Source: Archegozetes longisetosus
Lineage: Eukaryota > Arthropoda > Arachnida > Sarcoptiformes > Trhypochthoniidae
Assembly: GCA_018873245.2 (NCBI GenBank)
Contig: JAEMBT020000001.1
Span: 7,506,220-7,570,219, forward strand
Direction of reading: 5' to 3'
DNA: 64,000 nucleotides
Part shown: in pieces, positions 33,533-42,095 of the stretch
Position numbering within the stretch: position 1 is the stretch's first letter
How the letters are laid out: each line of letters begins with the position of its first letter
Notes under the pieces: model-generated
What the model was told of the DNA's origin: nothing
Databases searched by the model: none
The model's input: only the letters and a program-made list of their open reading frames with translations
Made by a program: the position numbers and the translations under genes

Positions 33533-34476
33533 GTCATCAATAAGAGAATCATTTCCCTCTGGATATAATTAGCTTGCCTTGAATATATAGTCTTTGGATA
33601 GTCTTTATTGTTCTCATCTAATTCATCATCAAAATTGGAGAGACTACTGTCGCCAGAATCAATGGGACTACTACAATCAGCATCATAAGAAAATCCTGCA
33701 TTGCACTCATAGTGGTAATTTAAATCATTAATATGGTCCATAACTTCTTGTAATGAGTCTGAATATTTATTTGAATTTTCTTTATTCAAAGTTTTGCTAC
33801 ATTCGTATAAGTTTTCAGAGCTTAGCTCGTTAGCATTACTTGTAGCAACATTTCTAGCGATCTCGTCTTTCTCATTTTGTTCTGTATTGAAATCACTTCC
33901 TGCTATATTTGCATCATATAACAGAGGATCCATCATAGAACTCAAAATATCAATATCTTCATATAATGCTTCTAGGTTAAGGTTGGTTATTGAGTCGCTA
34001 CTGAGGCTTTGTAACTCTATATCTTCAAACTCATTATCAAAATGATTGTTTTGAGTGTCATTAAGTGTATCGTTAGTCAGTAATTCAGAAAGATCAAATG
34101 AGGGGTTAGCAAAATTCATTGTTCTCTTTGCATTATCATGATAAAGACCTATTGTATTCATCGAGTTGCGATAACGATCGATAACTTCCTTTGGAATTTG
34201 CCATTCGTTTATAAATTCAGTTATTTTGTTTTCAATTTCTCTTTTTTCATATTCCTTGATTTTTTGATAATTTGCGCTTTCGGCACATATCGGCTCGTAT
34301 ATGCAAGTTGTAGTCTCGTCACAGCATTTGTAATGGTTGCAATATTTGCAAAGATTCTCATAGAAATGAATTACATTTAAAGGATCATTACTGTCTACAG
34401 CCCGTGCATAGATTTGCTTATATAGATATTCAGCAGATTTCTTAATATCGTCTTTAGTAAGAAAGTATTCATCCAA
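33529..34476 (-). CDS. Gypsy PR-RT spacer, central frame (second Cys module)
   Basis: 315 codons not present in ordinary gypsy polyproteins. The second Cys module (LCKYCNHYKCC...CIYEPIC, about 34300-34360) is followed by a helical stretch and a DRYRNSMNTIGLYHDN block that parallels YRHNGPIRDCPLY in the next frame. The remainder is acidic and Asp/Ser/Asn-rich with no known domain. Frames on both sides connect through single-base breaks, so this was probably part of one long polyprotein. Function unknown. Confidence 0.65.
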   Translation of the reverse strand: MDEYFLTKDDIKKSAEYLYKQIYARAVDSNDPLNVIHFYENLCKYCNHYKCCDETTTCIYEPICAESANYQKIKEYEKREIENKITEFINEWQIPKEVIDRYRNSMNTIGLYHDNAKRTMNFANPSFDLSELLTNDTLNDTQNNHFDNEFEDIELQSLSSDSITNLNLEALYEDIDILSSMMDPLLYDANIAGSDFNTEQNEKDEIARNVATSNANELSSENLYECSKTLNKENSNKYSDSLQEVMDHINDLNYHYECNAGFSYDADCSSPIDSGDSSLSNFDDELDENNKDYPKTIYSRQANYIQREMILLLMT

Positions 34477-34490
34477 TGATTTATTAGGCT

Positions 34491-35249
34491 CTATAGGCTT
34501 AGGTTCCTCTTTTTGAGTCTTTCTTCATTATCCATGCAAAGAAGAGTGTACTCACCACACAGGATTAAAACGTTTGTATACCTACTTACGACTTTATCTT
34601 TATAGTTCCCGTGGTTGGTTATATAAGACTGCCTTCTAGGGCATTGCTCTCCAGATAAACAGCCAATGGTGAGACAAAATTTACATAGGCGGTTCAAAAC
34701 CGTTATTATGCTCTCCGCCTTCTCTTCAGCCTTGTCTAAGATTCGACAGAAAACCAAGTAGGCACGTTTATCTTTTCGAATAATGTCTGCCATAGTCGCA
34801 TTTAATAGTGGATCGAAATCCGGTTTTGAGAAAGCAGCAGCACAAATAGATGGTAACTCATAATCGCTTACAATGCTACCGGCAGATATAGTTGTAGGTT
34901 CATCAGAAAGGTTCACTACAGGAACGCGAGCAATCCCATTTTTGAGAGTAATATTTTGCTCTTTCACATATAGTTTGCGCTTAGAAAGTATTGTTGGATT
35001 TGACAGCGTATAGCAGTTTGCACTCAGTAAGGTTTTCTTATAGCTTGGCGCACACTTAACAACCTGCATTCCGTTAGCTGGTATTTCAATATTTTCTATC
35101 GCATGCATTTTGTTTAATATTTTTGGGGATTTTGGGCTTTTAACATCAATTATTTCGTTTTCCTTGAATGCTGCAGAATTAAACACAATATTATTATTAT
35201 AGATATCGATCACCGATTTAGATGCACGATGAAAGTCATATCCTAACAA
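34491..35249 (-). CDS. Gypsy protease C-terminus and first Cys module
   Basis: It opens with LLGYDFHRA, the conserved end of retroviral-type aspartic proteases, completing the protease whose catalytic DTG lies in the gag frame. A segment of unknown function follows, then a helix and the first Cys module (LCKFCLTIGCLSGEQC, about 34650-34690). The change to the next frame, near 34500, lies at an A run. Confidence 0.7.
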   Translation of the reverse strand: MLGYDFHRASKSVIDIYNNNIVFNSAAFKENEIIDVKSPKSPKILNKMHAIENIEIPANGMQVVKCAPSYKKTLLSANCYTLSNPTILSKRKLYVKEQNITLKNGIARVPVVNLSDEPTTISAGSIVSDYELPSICAAAFSKPDFDPLLNATMADIIRKDKRAYLVFCRILDKAEEKAESIITVLNRLCKFCLTIGCLSGEQCPRRQSYITNHGNYKDKVVSRYTNVLILCGEYTLLCMDNEERLKKRNLSL

Positions 35250-36690
35250 TAGGTCTAAGTGAAATTTTAAAACAACAACAGCAGTTATTGATATAGAACG
35301 CTCTTTTTATCATCAAAGACGATAATATCGAGCTGTACTTGGCCGCTAATTTTACAGGCTTTGAGTTAATTCCAGTAATTGGTCTACCTGTATACTTTTC
35401 AATGTTAAGACCAAGTTTTAATGCGAGATCATGAGAAATCATAGTATTCTCTGAACCCGTATCAACCAATGAACAAATTTCACACCCTTTTATTTTTACA
35501 TAAACAAACATTAATTTGTTTTTACACTTAGGTACGTAGGGATGTATAGCTTGCTGGACAGTGTGACTCAGTCCTGCATTGTTTTGTTTAGACCGATAAG
35601 GACTGTTTTCTCTTGATCGGTTACCTTGTTTATGCGGACAATTTCGTAAATGATGTCCAGGTTCTTGACAATTATAACATATACCTTTACCTTCGGTATT
35701 TCGACTCTGTGTTAATTTTTCATCAAAATTAAAGTTAACTCGTTTAGGAGCTGTGTTTCTCCTCGAGTTAAAATCGTCTCTTGGTAGAGAACGTCTGAAC
35801 TCTGTATTTTGAGAGTTAAACCCATTTCTATTATAGTTAGGGCTTAAAGATCTGCTATCGCGACTTACGCGTGTCTCATACCTGTCCCAGTTTCGATTGC
35901 CACGACGAAAACTATTTTGACCATTATATTGTCTGTTTAACTGGTATGAGGCATTATTTTGACGGCTATTATTTTTCAAAGTATGAGTGAGATTTCTTAC
36001 CATATCTCCAAAATTTTTCATTAAAGTGGATAACTCTGTTTCCGACCTACTTTCGGAAATCCCAGAAGTTTCGCACTCTTCAATGCCACGTTCTATTTGT
36101 TTTGCCCTATCTATGAATGCGTTCATAGTTTTAGGAGCATGAGACCGTAGCACTTTTGCAATATCAGGTTTCATTCGCTGATACATATACTCCATCATAT
36201 CGCTTTCATTCATGCTATCATCTAATTCGAGACACAAATCTCGTTTAGCAAGAATGTAATTATAAACACTTTCGCCTAAAGCTTGTTTGCGACGTCTTAG
36301 TTCGCTGTGTAGATAACTTTTGTGGTTAGTAGAAAGTAAGTCTGTGGTGATCAGATGTTTGAGGCTTTTCCAATCTGTTGGAGCATTTACGCCTGCACGT
36401 TTAACATTCTGGTCATACCACAGTAGACCATAATCTCTAAGGTATGTGGGAAATTTGCGCAACTTAGCAGCATCATCCCAATTATTTGCATCTGCGTGAT
36501 ACTCGAATTCTCGTAGCCACTTTACGAGTTCTCGGGTATCGCGACCTGTGAAAGGCTCTAATCTTAAGCTACTAGATGTAGTCATTGACATACGGACTAC
36601 ATCTGATACAATATCTTTAAGTTCCTTAGCCGTCAAAGCAGTCACTTCTGAACTAGAAGTGGATAACTCAGATTGCCCTCTAATTGGCAT
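35236..36690 (-). CDS. Gag (capsid/nucleocapsid) with protease start
   Basis: 484 codons. It contains a gypsy-type capsid region (RLEPFTGRDTRELVKWLREF, then WYDQNVKRAG), a basic Arg/Asn-rich linker, and a CCHC zinc knuckle (CYNCQEPGHHLRNC, about residues 336-349) for RNA binding. The aspartic-protease start LVDTGSENTMI has the catalytic DTG near residue 410. The frame ends about 50 codons later; the protease continues in the frame of 34491-35249. The ATG at 36690 is the first after the leader. Confidence 0.9.
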   Translation of the reverse strand: MPIRGQSELSTSSSEVTALTAKELKDIVSDVVRMSMTTSSSLRLEPFTGRDTRELVKWLREFEYHADANNWDDAAKLRKFPTYLRDYGLLWYDQNVKRAGVNAPTDWKSLKHLITTDLLSTNHKSYLHSELRRRKQALGESVYNYILAKRDLCLELDDSMNESDMMEYMYQRMKPDIAKVLRSHAPKTMNAFIDRAKQIERGIEECETSGISESRSETELSTLMKNFGDMVRNLTHTLKNNSRQNNASYQLNRQYNGQNSFRRGNRNWDRYETRVSRDSRSLSPNYNRNGFNSQNTEFRRSLPRDDFNSRRNTAPKRVNFNFDEKLTQSRNTEGKGICYNCQEPGHHLRNCPHKQGNRSRENSPYRSKQNNAGLSHTVQQAIHPYVPKCKNKLMFVYVKIKGCEICSLVDTGSENTMISHDLALKLGLNIEKYTGRPITGINSKPVKLAAKYSSILSSLMIKRAFYINNCCCCFKISLRPIVRI

Positions 36691-36924
36691 TTTAATAAAA
36701 CTAAAAAATCAAAGAAGTGTTTCTTTCCTTTATTTGTGTGTTGCTCCTCTGTGATTCAGTCGACGCAACCACCGCGAAGCCGATGCTGGTGACCAATTGC
36801 AGACACTGATTACGACCACAGTGCAGACCACACAATTTAAACACAAAGGGTAAGAATTGACAACTTCATTTATACTTATAACTTCAATACAAACAACATT
36901 GATTTCTATACATCTTCAACTCCT
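36691..36924 (-). other. Provirus leader between primer-binding site and gag
   Basis: About 230 bp of untranslated leader that should hold the packaging signal and any splice donor used to make env RNA. No donor could be assigned with confidence. Confidence 0.5.
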
Positions 36925-36942
36925 ATCCCAGCGGTGCCTCCA
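36925..36942 (-). promoter_or_regulatory. tRNA primer-binding site
   Basis: On the element's strand the sequence TGGAGGCACCGCTGGGAT lies 2 bp inside the 5' LTR. Its complement, ATCCCAGCGGTGCCTCCA, ends in CCA and matches, from memory, the 3' end of animal tRNA-Thr. The position and the TGG start are diagnostic of a PBS; the tRNA identity is recalled knowledge. Confidence 0.85.
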
Positions 36943-36944
36943 AT

Positions 36945-37440
36945 TGTAAAGTCTGGATCTTTGATAGGAGCGTGTATGAAATCAAATTTTAAAATATAAG
37001 CACTTTATTTAACATAACCACAATAATAAAATTACATAAGATTTCACAGGATTTTAACACTGGAAGAAAGAGCACAAAATTTAAGAAAAACACGACATTT
37101 TATAGGAACAATAGGCGGGTTAAATTAGAAAATGTTTTACAATGATAGGCTAAACCTTTTAAGGTCAATAGCACATTTAGCTAGGATTGGGAGATTGTTT
37201 AACTAGGACATACTTAGGTAGGTTTTCAGAGTTGAGATATGCTTACTCTCAGCTGTCTTCATAATTTGTACAGTTGAGACAAGCATGTGAAGATTTCTTT
37301 TGTACAAATAAAAAGTAATCTTGAAATCAGTAATAAATGTTGACATATACGGTGAGTTATGAAAATTAGAGTTTAAAAATATAGGTTATTACAAAAGTAT
37401 TTTGGTATAGGTCTAATTTAAGAACTAAGACGTTATTACA
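36945..37440 (-). repeat. 5' LTR of the gypsy provirus
   Basis: 496 bp, same sequence as the LTR at 24687-25181 apart from about three substitutions (near 37072-37075 and 37235) and one extra T (near 37299). It is flanked on the right by the ATAT duplication and then by the last 148 bp of the lectin coding sequence. Confidence 0.92.
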
Positions 37441-37592
37441 ATATTTCAATCGAACCTGGTATATGGAGTAAATATATCCAAAGTGGAATGTATTCTACTA
37501 CAGGAGACAGATGGGGAATGAGTTTTTATGTTACAAGTGGAGAAGTACGACCACGCAATATAGCAATTCGCATTTGGAATAGAACCGGATAA

Positions 37593-37823
37593 TTTATTAG
37601 TAATTTTATAAAACAATATTATTAAAGGAGTTTTAAACTTCTAATTCAACTTTTAACTTTATTACATTTTCTAGTTTCTTACTTGTTGATGTTTGAAAAA
37701 TTAATAAAATTAAGATTAAAATATATATATCCGAAACTAAAACAGTCTTTTTATCTTGAGTAGCAACATTTTTTATTTATTTCAACACGTTCATTGAAAT
37801 AATTGAATTTAACAATATAATGT
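37593..37823. other. 3' flank of the lectin gene
   Basis: AT-rich. It contains candidate AATAAA signals (near 37703) and nothing else recognised. The left edge of the DNA-polymerase element lies somewhere here. Confidence 0.4.
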
Positions 37824-38030
37824 TTATTTTTTAATAATTTCTGCGCCATTTTTAAGAGATGGAACATTAACTGTTGTTATTTTTATTATATTTTTAAAAG
37901 TTGGACATTTTCTACTTGATTTCATACTTTTTAATTCTTCATCACTAAATGTTTGTATTCCTTCATTATCAAAAATAGGTTTAAAATCATCATGAAATTT
38001 AATATTTTTAAATGTATTTGACATATACAT
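37824..38030 (-). CDS. Small unknown ORF at the left edge of the DNA-polymerase element
   Basis: 68 codons starting MYMSNTFKNIKFHDDFKPIF, Lys/Ile/Asn-rich with no recognised domain. Its AT-rich codon use matches the frames at 41243-47000 rather than the neighbouring lectin gene. The LTR-like insertion begins one base beyond its ATG (TSD at 38028-38031). I infer it belongs to the same element as the minus-strand frame ending near 41243, but the two do not join in frame. Confidence 0.4.
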   Translation of the reverse strand: MYMSNTFKNIKFHDDFKPIFDNEGIQTFSDEELKSMKSSRKCPTFKNIIKITTVNVPSLKNGAEIIKK

Positions 38031-38227
38031 TTGTCACGGTCACGGGGGCGAATCGACCGTGCGGGACGGTGACCAGCCGTCGGGAAACCTAAAGTTAAAG
38101 TGTAGGAGAAGACCCCTTTCGCACTCACTCGTTTAAAAAGTAATCCGCGAAAGGGGGGCGGACAGTAATCAAAAACTTTTGATTGACTCCGGAACTGAAC
38201 TTTATTTACAGTAATGTACAAACGTAT

Positions 38228-38335
38228 CAGGCCAGTTCAGCGCAAAAAATTCAGCGCACTAAGATTCAGTCAACACAATTCAGCGCACACGAGTAGAGCG
38301 CAGAGACAATTCAGCGCACAAAAGCTAAGCGCAAT
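38228..38335. repeat. Subterminal 'ttcagcgca' repeats of the MULE
   Basis: The motif ttcagcgca, or close variants (tagagcgca, ctaagcgca), occurs about seven times in roughly 105 bp. Clustered short motifs near the end are typical transposase-binding sites. An inverse copy lies near the right end. Confidence 0.65.
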
Positions 38336-39188
38336 GAATATATATGTTTATTTAAATATATATTTCGCTTTTTCAATTTTTTTTGAAAGCTGTAATGCTT
38401 TGTGTTTTAAAAAATAAATGCTTTATATATAAGTTAATTCTCTAACTTTCATCACTCGATGGTGATACCGGAGTAGCTAACCGGTTATTGCCAGAGTGGG
38501 GTGTGGAGCACTAGTTTCATGGAAAATCCCGATGATTGAAACACATCAGTTGAGATTTTCAATTGTGGTCAAAATCGTTGAGATCAAAAGTATTGATATG
38601 AATCAATTGAGATTATCTAACTGAGACCATTTAGTTGAGATAATTCAATTGATATCAATCGATGAGGGATGAAATATTTGTACGCACTACAGTGTTCCAC
38701 ATCTCCCGAGCGTTTTGCTTTTTGAAATAACTGTTTATCTAACAAATATTTTAATACGTTTATGGTATATATTTAATCTCGTTCAACAATTGGTATTTAA
38801 CTAATAAGCATTTAAATAATATCTGAGCCTAACTAATTACATAATAGCTAACTTGGACTATTTAGGACTCGAGTTTGAAACATAGAATGTTAAATGATTA
38901 ACATAGAAAAACGTTATAATTTTGCTTCTGCTTCTGCAGATAAAGTTAAAGATAGAGCTCCAACAAAAGTTTGTAATAGATAAGAAGTTGAAATGAACTA
39001 TATATCATTGTGTAATAGTTTGAATTTTCCTTTGAAGTTTGAAAATTTTCCATGATCTATTAGATCATCCATTCTCTATAAATAAATCGTATTTTCCCAT
39101 GAAAATTCATTATCTTGCTAGGTTTAATGCAGTTTATATCATATAATTATAATAGTGTCTAAAAATTGTTTACAAAATTTGTGTTGTG

Positions 39189-40605
39189 ATGCCTCTCAAC
39201 TTCATAAAAAGTGAAAAAGGCAAAGATCTCCTTGTGGACCAGGGTTTCATCTATCGACAAGAGAGGATCATCGCTAATTCGGGCAAGATTATTTGGAGAT
39301 GCATAGAAAATGCTACCAACAAGTGCCACGGACGTTGTCACACCATTGGCCCACATGTCACTCATCGATCTGCTCACAATAATGCACCTGATGCCGCCAA
39401 AGTGGAAGCTCGTAGGGTCATTAATGTGATAAAAGACAGAGCTATTTCATCTCAGGATACTCTCGCAAACATCATTGCTCAAACATCAAATTCCATTTCG
39501 CAAGCTGCTGCTGGTAAACTTCACTCTACATCTACAATCAGCAATAATATTCGAAGATATCGTCGAAGAGCAGATATGGTACCACAAAATCCAGCTACCC
39601 TAGTGGAACTAATGATTCATCCCAGCTCGGCATACTGTCAAACTAAGAATGGTGAAAAATTTCTGCAATTTGATAGTGGTCCAACAGAAGATAGAATTTT
39701 AATCTTTTCGACTCAAAGAAGCCTTCGAGCGATGTCAAGCTGCGAGAATTGGCACTCTGATGGAACATTCAAAGTCGTTCCATTTCTTTTCAGTCAGCTC
39801 TACACAATCCATGGCTTTGTTGGCAACAGTGTTATTCCTTCAATTTATATTTTGATGCCAAATCGAAGAGAAGAAACCTACGATCGTGTTTTTAGTGCAA
39901 TTAAGGATTTGGAACCCAACTTGAATCCAGTTTCCATTATGATAGATTTTGAATCAGCAGCACTCAACCCCATCAAACGTAATTTTCCAAATTCTTACCC
40001 CTGTGGATGTTTTTTTCACTTCAGTCAGAGCCTTTGGAGAAAAATTCAATCTCACTTTGCCATGATATTCATCGTCTTTATTCTACCGACTCTACATTTG
40101 CATTAAACCTCAAGATGATTCTAGCCTTAGCATTCGTTCCAACTTCACATGTCGTCACTTCATATAATGATCTACTCTCTGAAGATTTCTTTACGGATAA
40201 TGATTCATTTCTCTCTCCATTCATTATTTCGAGAAAAGTTGGATCGGAAAGCCACGAGGAAATCGAAGGTTGGCAGCTATTTTTCCTATCGAGTTATGGA
40301 ATTGCCATTCTTCTGTTTTGGACGATCTTCCTAAGACCAACAACGGGGTAGAAGGGTGGCATAGAGCTTTTAGCTCTTTACTTGATGCTCATCATCCTAG
40401 TATTTGGAGATTTATTGATGGTCTTAAGGAAGATCAAAGCCTTCGTCAATTACAAGTTGAACAGTATCTTTCAGGAGGTAAACAACAAGCGAAAAGAAAG
40501 AAGTATCGGGACGCTGCCGTCAATTTAAAGAAGATCGTTATTAAGTTTGAAACAATCCCTATCATAGATTATCTTAGGGCTATTGCCCACAACCTTTCAC
40601 TTTGA
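39189..40605 (+). pseudogene. FLYWCH-MULE transposase with frame breaks
   Basis: The first frame (ATG 39189 to 40106) has a FLYWCH-type zinc finger start (FIKSEKGKDLLVDQGFIYRQ, then WRCIENATNKCHGRC). The MULE core follows: HSDGTFKVVPFLFSQLYTIH carries the first catalytic Asp, SIMIDFESAALNPIKRNF the second, with the CGCFFHFSQSLWRK motif. The frame breaks near 40050 and 40280; the last frame (to 40605) has TNNGVEGWHRAFSSLL with the catalytic Glu and a basic tail. Length (~470 codons) and all three acidic residues are family-typical. Apart from two frame changes it looks complete, so it may be a recent element or contain sequencing errors. Confidence 0.85.
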
Positions 40606-40720
40606 TTATTTTATTGTTAGCACGACATTACAGCGCACGACACTACCGCGAAAATTATTTAATAACTTGCATACACTATTATTACACCTAATGCACTCTC
40701 GCAATGAAGTCGCTTGAGCA

Positions 40721-40918
40721 GTAATGTCGTTTGCGCGGTAGTGTCGTTGCGCGGTAGTGCCGTACGCGGTAAAGTCCTGTGCGGTAGTGTCGTTGCGCGG
40801 TAGTGTCGTACGCGGTAAAGTCCTGTGCGGCAGTGTCGTTGCGCGGTAGTGTCGTACGCGGTAAAGTCCTGTGCGGTAGTGTCTTGCGTGGTAGTGTCGT
40901 TTGCGCGGTAATGTCATG
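40721..40918. repeat. GC-rich tandem array near the MULE right end
   Basis: Built from ~15-bp units of the type gcggtagtgtcgt, organised into three copies of a ~46-bp higher-order unit (two gcggtagtgtcgt units plus an acgcggtaaagtcct unit). It is strikingly GC-rich and CpG-rich against the flanks. Minus-strand reading frames through it (RHYRTGLYRVRHYR...) are repeat artefacts. It probably serves as subterminal binding sites of the MULE. Confidence 0.8.
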
Positions 40919-41242
40919 TAATCCTTTATGCGCTGAACTGCCATGGAACCATATACCAAACCCTTGCTAGGGCTATACATATAGTATTACAGTTAATATA
41001 TTTTTCAATTAAGTTTAGGTTAGTTAGTGTTTATTATGTATAGGATAACTACGCATCGAATTAAAAGCTATAATTAACGAAGTTGATTTATAAATGTATT
41101 TTAATTATATTTTTAGATTAGTTGTGGTTAATGATGATTAATGCGATAAACATAGTTTTGTTACCCCTTGACTTCTGACGCCAGGGGTTAGTGACAGATA
41201 GCGCCACCCATTAAGGTGCCGTTCGTCACACATTAATTACGT

Positions 41243-41917
41243 ACTTTGATAATGGTTTATTATTTTTAGTCTCAACAATCATTGTTGAAAACATATTCAA
41301 CTCATCTAATCCTGAATTATCATTATGCTTTTTAGCTTGTTTATGTATAATTTTTTTATATTCTTCTCTATTTAATAATTTTTCTATAATTTCTTTATTT
41401 CTGAAATTAAAACCATTTTAATTTAAATTAATGAAATGAATCTAAAATTTCTATAGGATGAGATTTTTGATTTAATGGTTTTTCATTATTATCTCTTTAA
41501 AAAATCTTTGTTTCTTTTTCCATCTACAATATTAAAATTTGATTTATTAGAATCAAATCCTTTTATTTTTAATTTAAAAGGTGTCATAATACGTCTTAAT
41601 TTTTCTTCATAAGATTTTTCATTTAAATTTTGATTTTTAGATGGATTTATTTTCATTTTCTTAATTGTTTTTAACCTACAAATTAACTCCGGTACTGGTT
41701 GTGATGATTTATCATCTTTAACTCTTTCAGCACCAAAAGAGTTAATACTTAAACAAAATCTACCATTAACATCACGATTTTTATGTATTAATAATATTCT
41801 TGAATAACAATCCATATTATTTTGTTTTAGATATTTTGTTACAGTTTTTTCAGATATTCTACATTCGTTTGCAATTTTTCTTATGCTATTCTCTTTTAAA
41901 TCATATTCTTTTGACAA
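41243..41917 (-). pseudogene. Unknown helix-turn-helix protein of the DNA-polymerase element
   Basis: The frame 41489-41917 (142 codons) has a helix-turn-helix-like start (ENSIRKIANECRISEKTVTK) and then Lys-rich sequence without a known domain. Open sequence continues upstream of the ATG (ITIDEFIKLSKEYD). After a frame break near 41489 it continues as a Lys/Asn-rich helical stretch to about 41243, where the LTR-like insertion begins. It is transcribed away from the coiled-coil ORF at 42096. It may be a DNA-binding or terminal protein, but that is a guess. Confidence 0.5.
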
Positions 41918-41964
41918 TTTGATAAACTCATCTATTGTTATATGATTTCCATATTTCTGTATTA

Positions 41965-42070
41965 ACCTACCTTACTGTACTATATTACCATAGTTTCATA
42001 CCATATTACAATACTGTATTTCAATACCATAACTCCACACCATATTACCATACTATACCGTATTTCAACA
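41965..42070. repeat. Degenerate AT-rich repeats between divergent ORFs
   Basis: Variants of ccatattaccatact / ataccatattacaatactg recur about five times in the short gap between two diverging frames. A bidirectional promoter or replication region would fit the place, but nothing proves it. Confidence 0.5.
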
Positions 42071-42095
42071 AAATAAAAAATATGATTTTATATAA

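Larger units (their letters stand above)
24687..37440 (-). mobile_element. Ty3/gypsy provirus with env (errantivirus-like), 12.75 kb
   Basis: Two near-identical LTRs (24687-25181 and 36945-37440) lie within a 4-bp ATAT duplication (24683-24686, 37441-37444). Order on the minus strand: 5' LTR, primer-binding site, gag, protease, Cys-motif spacer, RT/RNase H/integrase, two env-like regions, A-rich DNA, ~294-bp tandem repeats, a 151-residue ORF, polypurine tract and 3' LTR. At 12.75 kb it is clearly longer than the 7-8 kb usual for gypsy elements; the excess is the PR-RT spacer, the second env-like region and the 3' block. I counted about three substitutions and one indel between LTRs, so insertion was recent. 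The coding region nonetheless shows several frame breaks. Confidence 0.95.
23262..37592 (+). pseudogene. Secreted C-type-lectin protein with a second C-terminal domain, split by two insertions
   Basis: Exon 1 (23262-23319) encodes a signal peptide (MRSFKKHIIFSLSILSMCYG). A 50-bp GT-AG intron (23320-23369) follows. Exon 2 starts DELMAKDSP, is cut by a MITE (23395-24015), resumes CGDWEPNKK, then runs to 24686, where the gypsy provirus cuts it; the last 148 bp (37445-37592) follow. The C-type lectin domain shows TYEDAEKTC, VWIGLKY, NWAEGSPKN, DHCVQLQ and WSDALC. After it comes a PVPIGFVYVQLP...WNDVSFAYAGVFFRVTGG region ending GEVRPRNIAIRIWNRTG; this resembles the end of phage-tail-collar/tail-fibre-type domains found in some animal proteins (resemblance from memory, untested). 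Removing the provirus and one ATAT restores the frame exactly. A one-base break near 24065 sits in a T run. Carbohydrate or microbe binding is an inference. Confidence 0.85.
38215..40986 (+). mobile_element. MULE transposon (approximate limits)
   Basis: Encodes a MULE-type transposase (39189-40605). The left subterminal region has repeated ttcagcgca motifs (38228-38330). The right region has a GC-rich tandem array (40721-40918) and an inverse copy of the cagttcagcgca motif (about 40930-40942). Candidate target copies are TTACAGTAA (38206-38214) and TTACAGTTA (40987-40995), matching at 8 of 9 as expected of the 9-bp MULE duplication. Exact termini are uncertain because the tips themselves match poorly. 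Confidence 0.65.
38032..41230. mobile_element. LTR-like insertion (possible solo LTR) enclosing a MULE
   Basis: The outer ends are TGTCACGGTCAC (38032) and CGTTCGTCACA (to 41230), giving TG...CA tips, with CATT on both sides (38028-38031, 41231-41234). The left portion (38032-38205) and right portion (40996-41230) are separated by a MULE. It interrupts the AT-rich DNA-polymerase element. A 4-bp duplication is weak evidence, and the tips could instead be short TIRs of a DNA element. Confidence 0.45.

Noticed and set aside
34480..34510. Programmed -1 ribosomal frameshift between provirus frames
   Set aside because: The A run is present but the heptamer is not a standard slippery site, and similar single-base breaks occur in unrelated genes here, favouring indels or sequencing error.
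40721..40918. Regularly spaced repeats considered as a CRISPR array
   Set aside because: Units are contiguous ~15-bp modules without unique spacers, in a eukaryotic transposon.
40606..40980. 124-codon minus-strand frame rich in RHYR/TLP repeats
   Set aside because: It simply translates the GC-rich tandem array of the MULE end; no independent coding signal.
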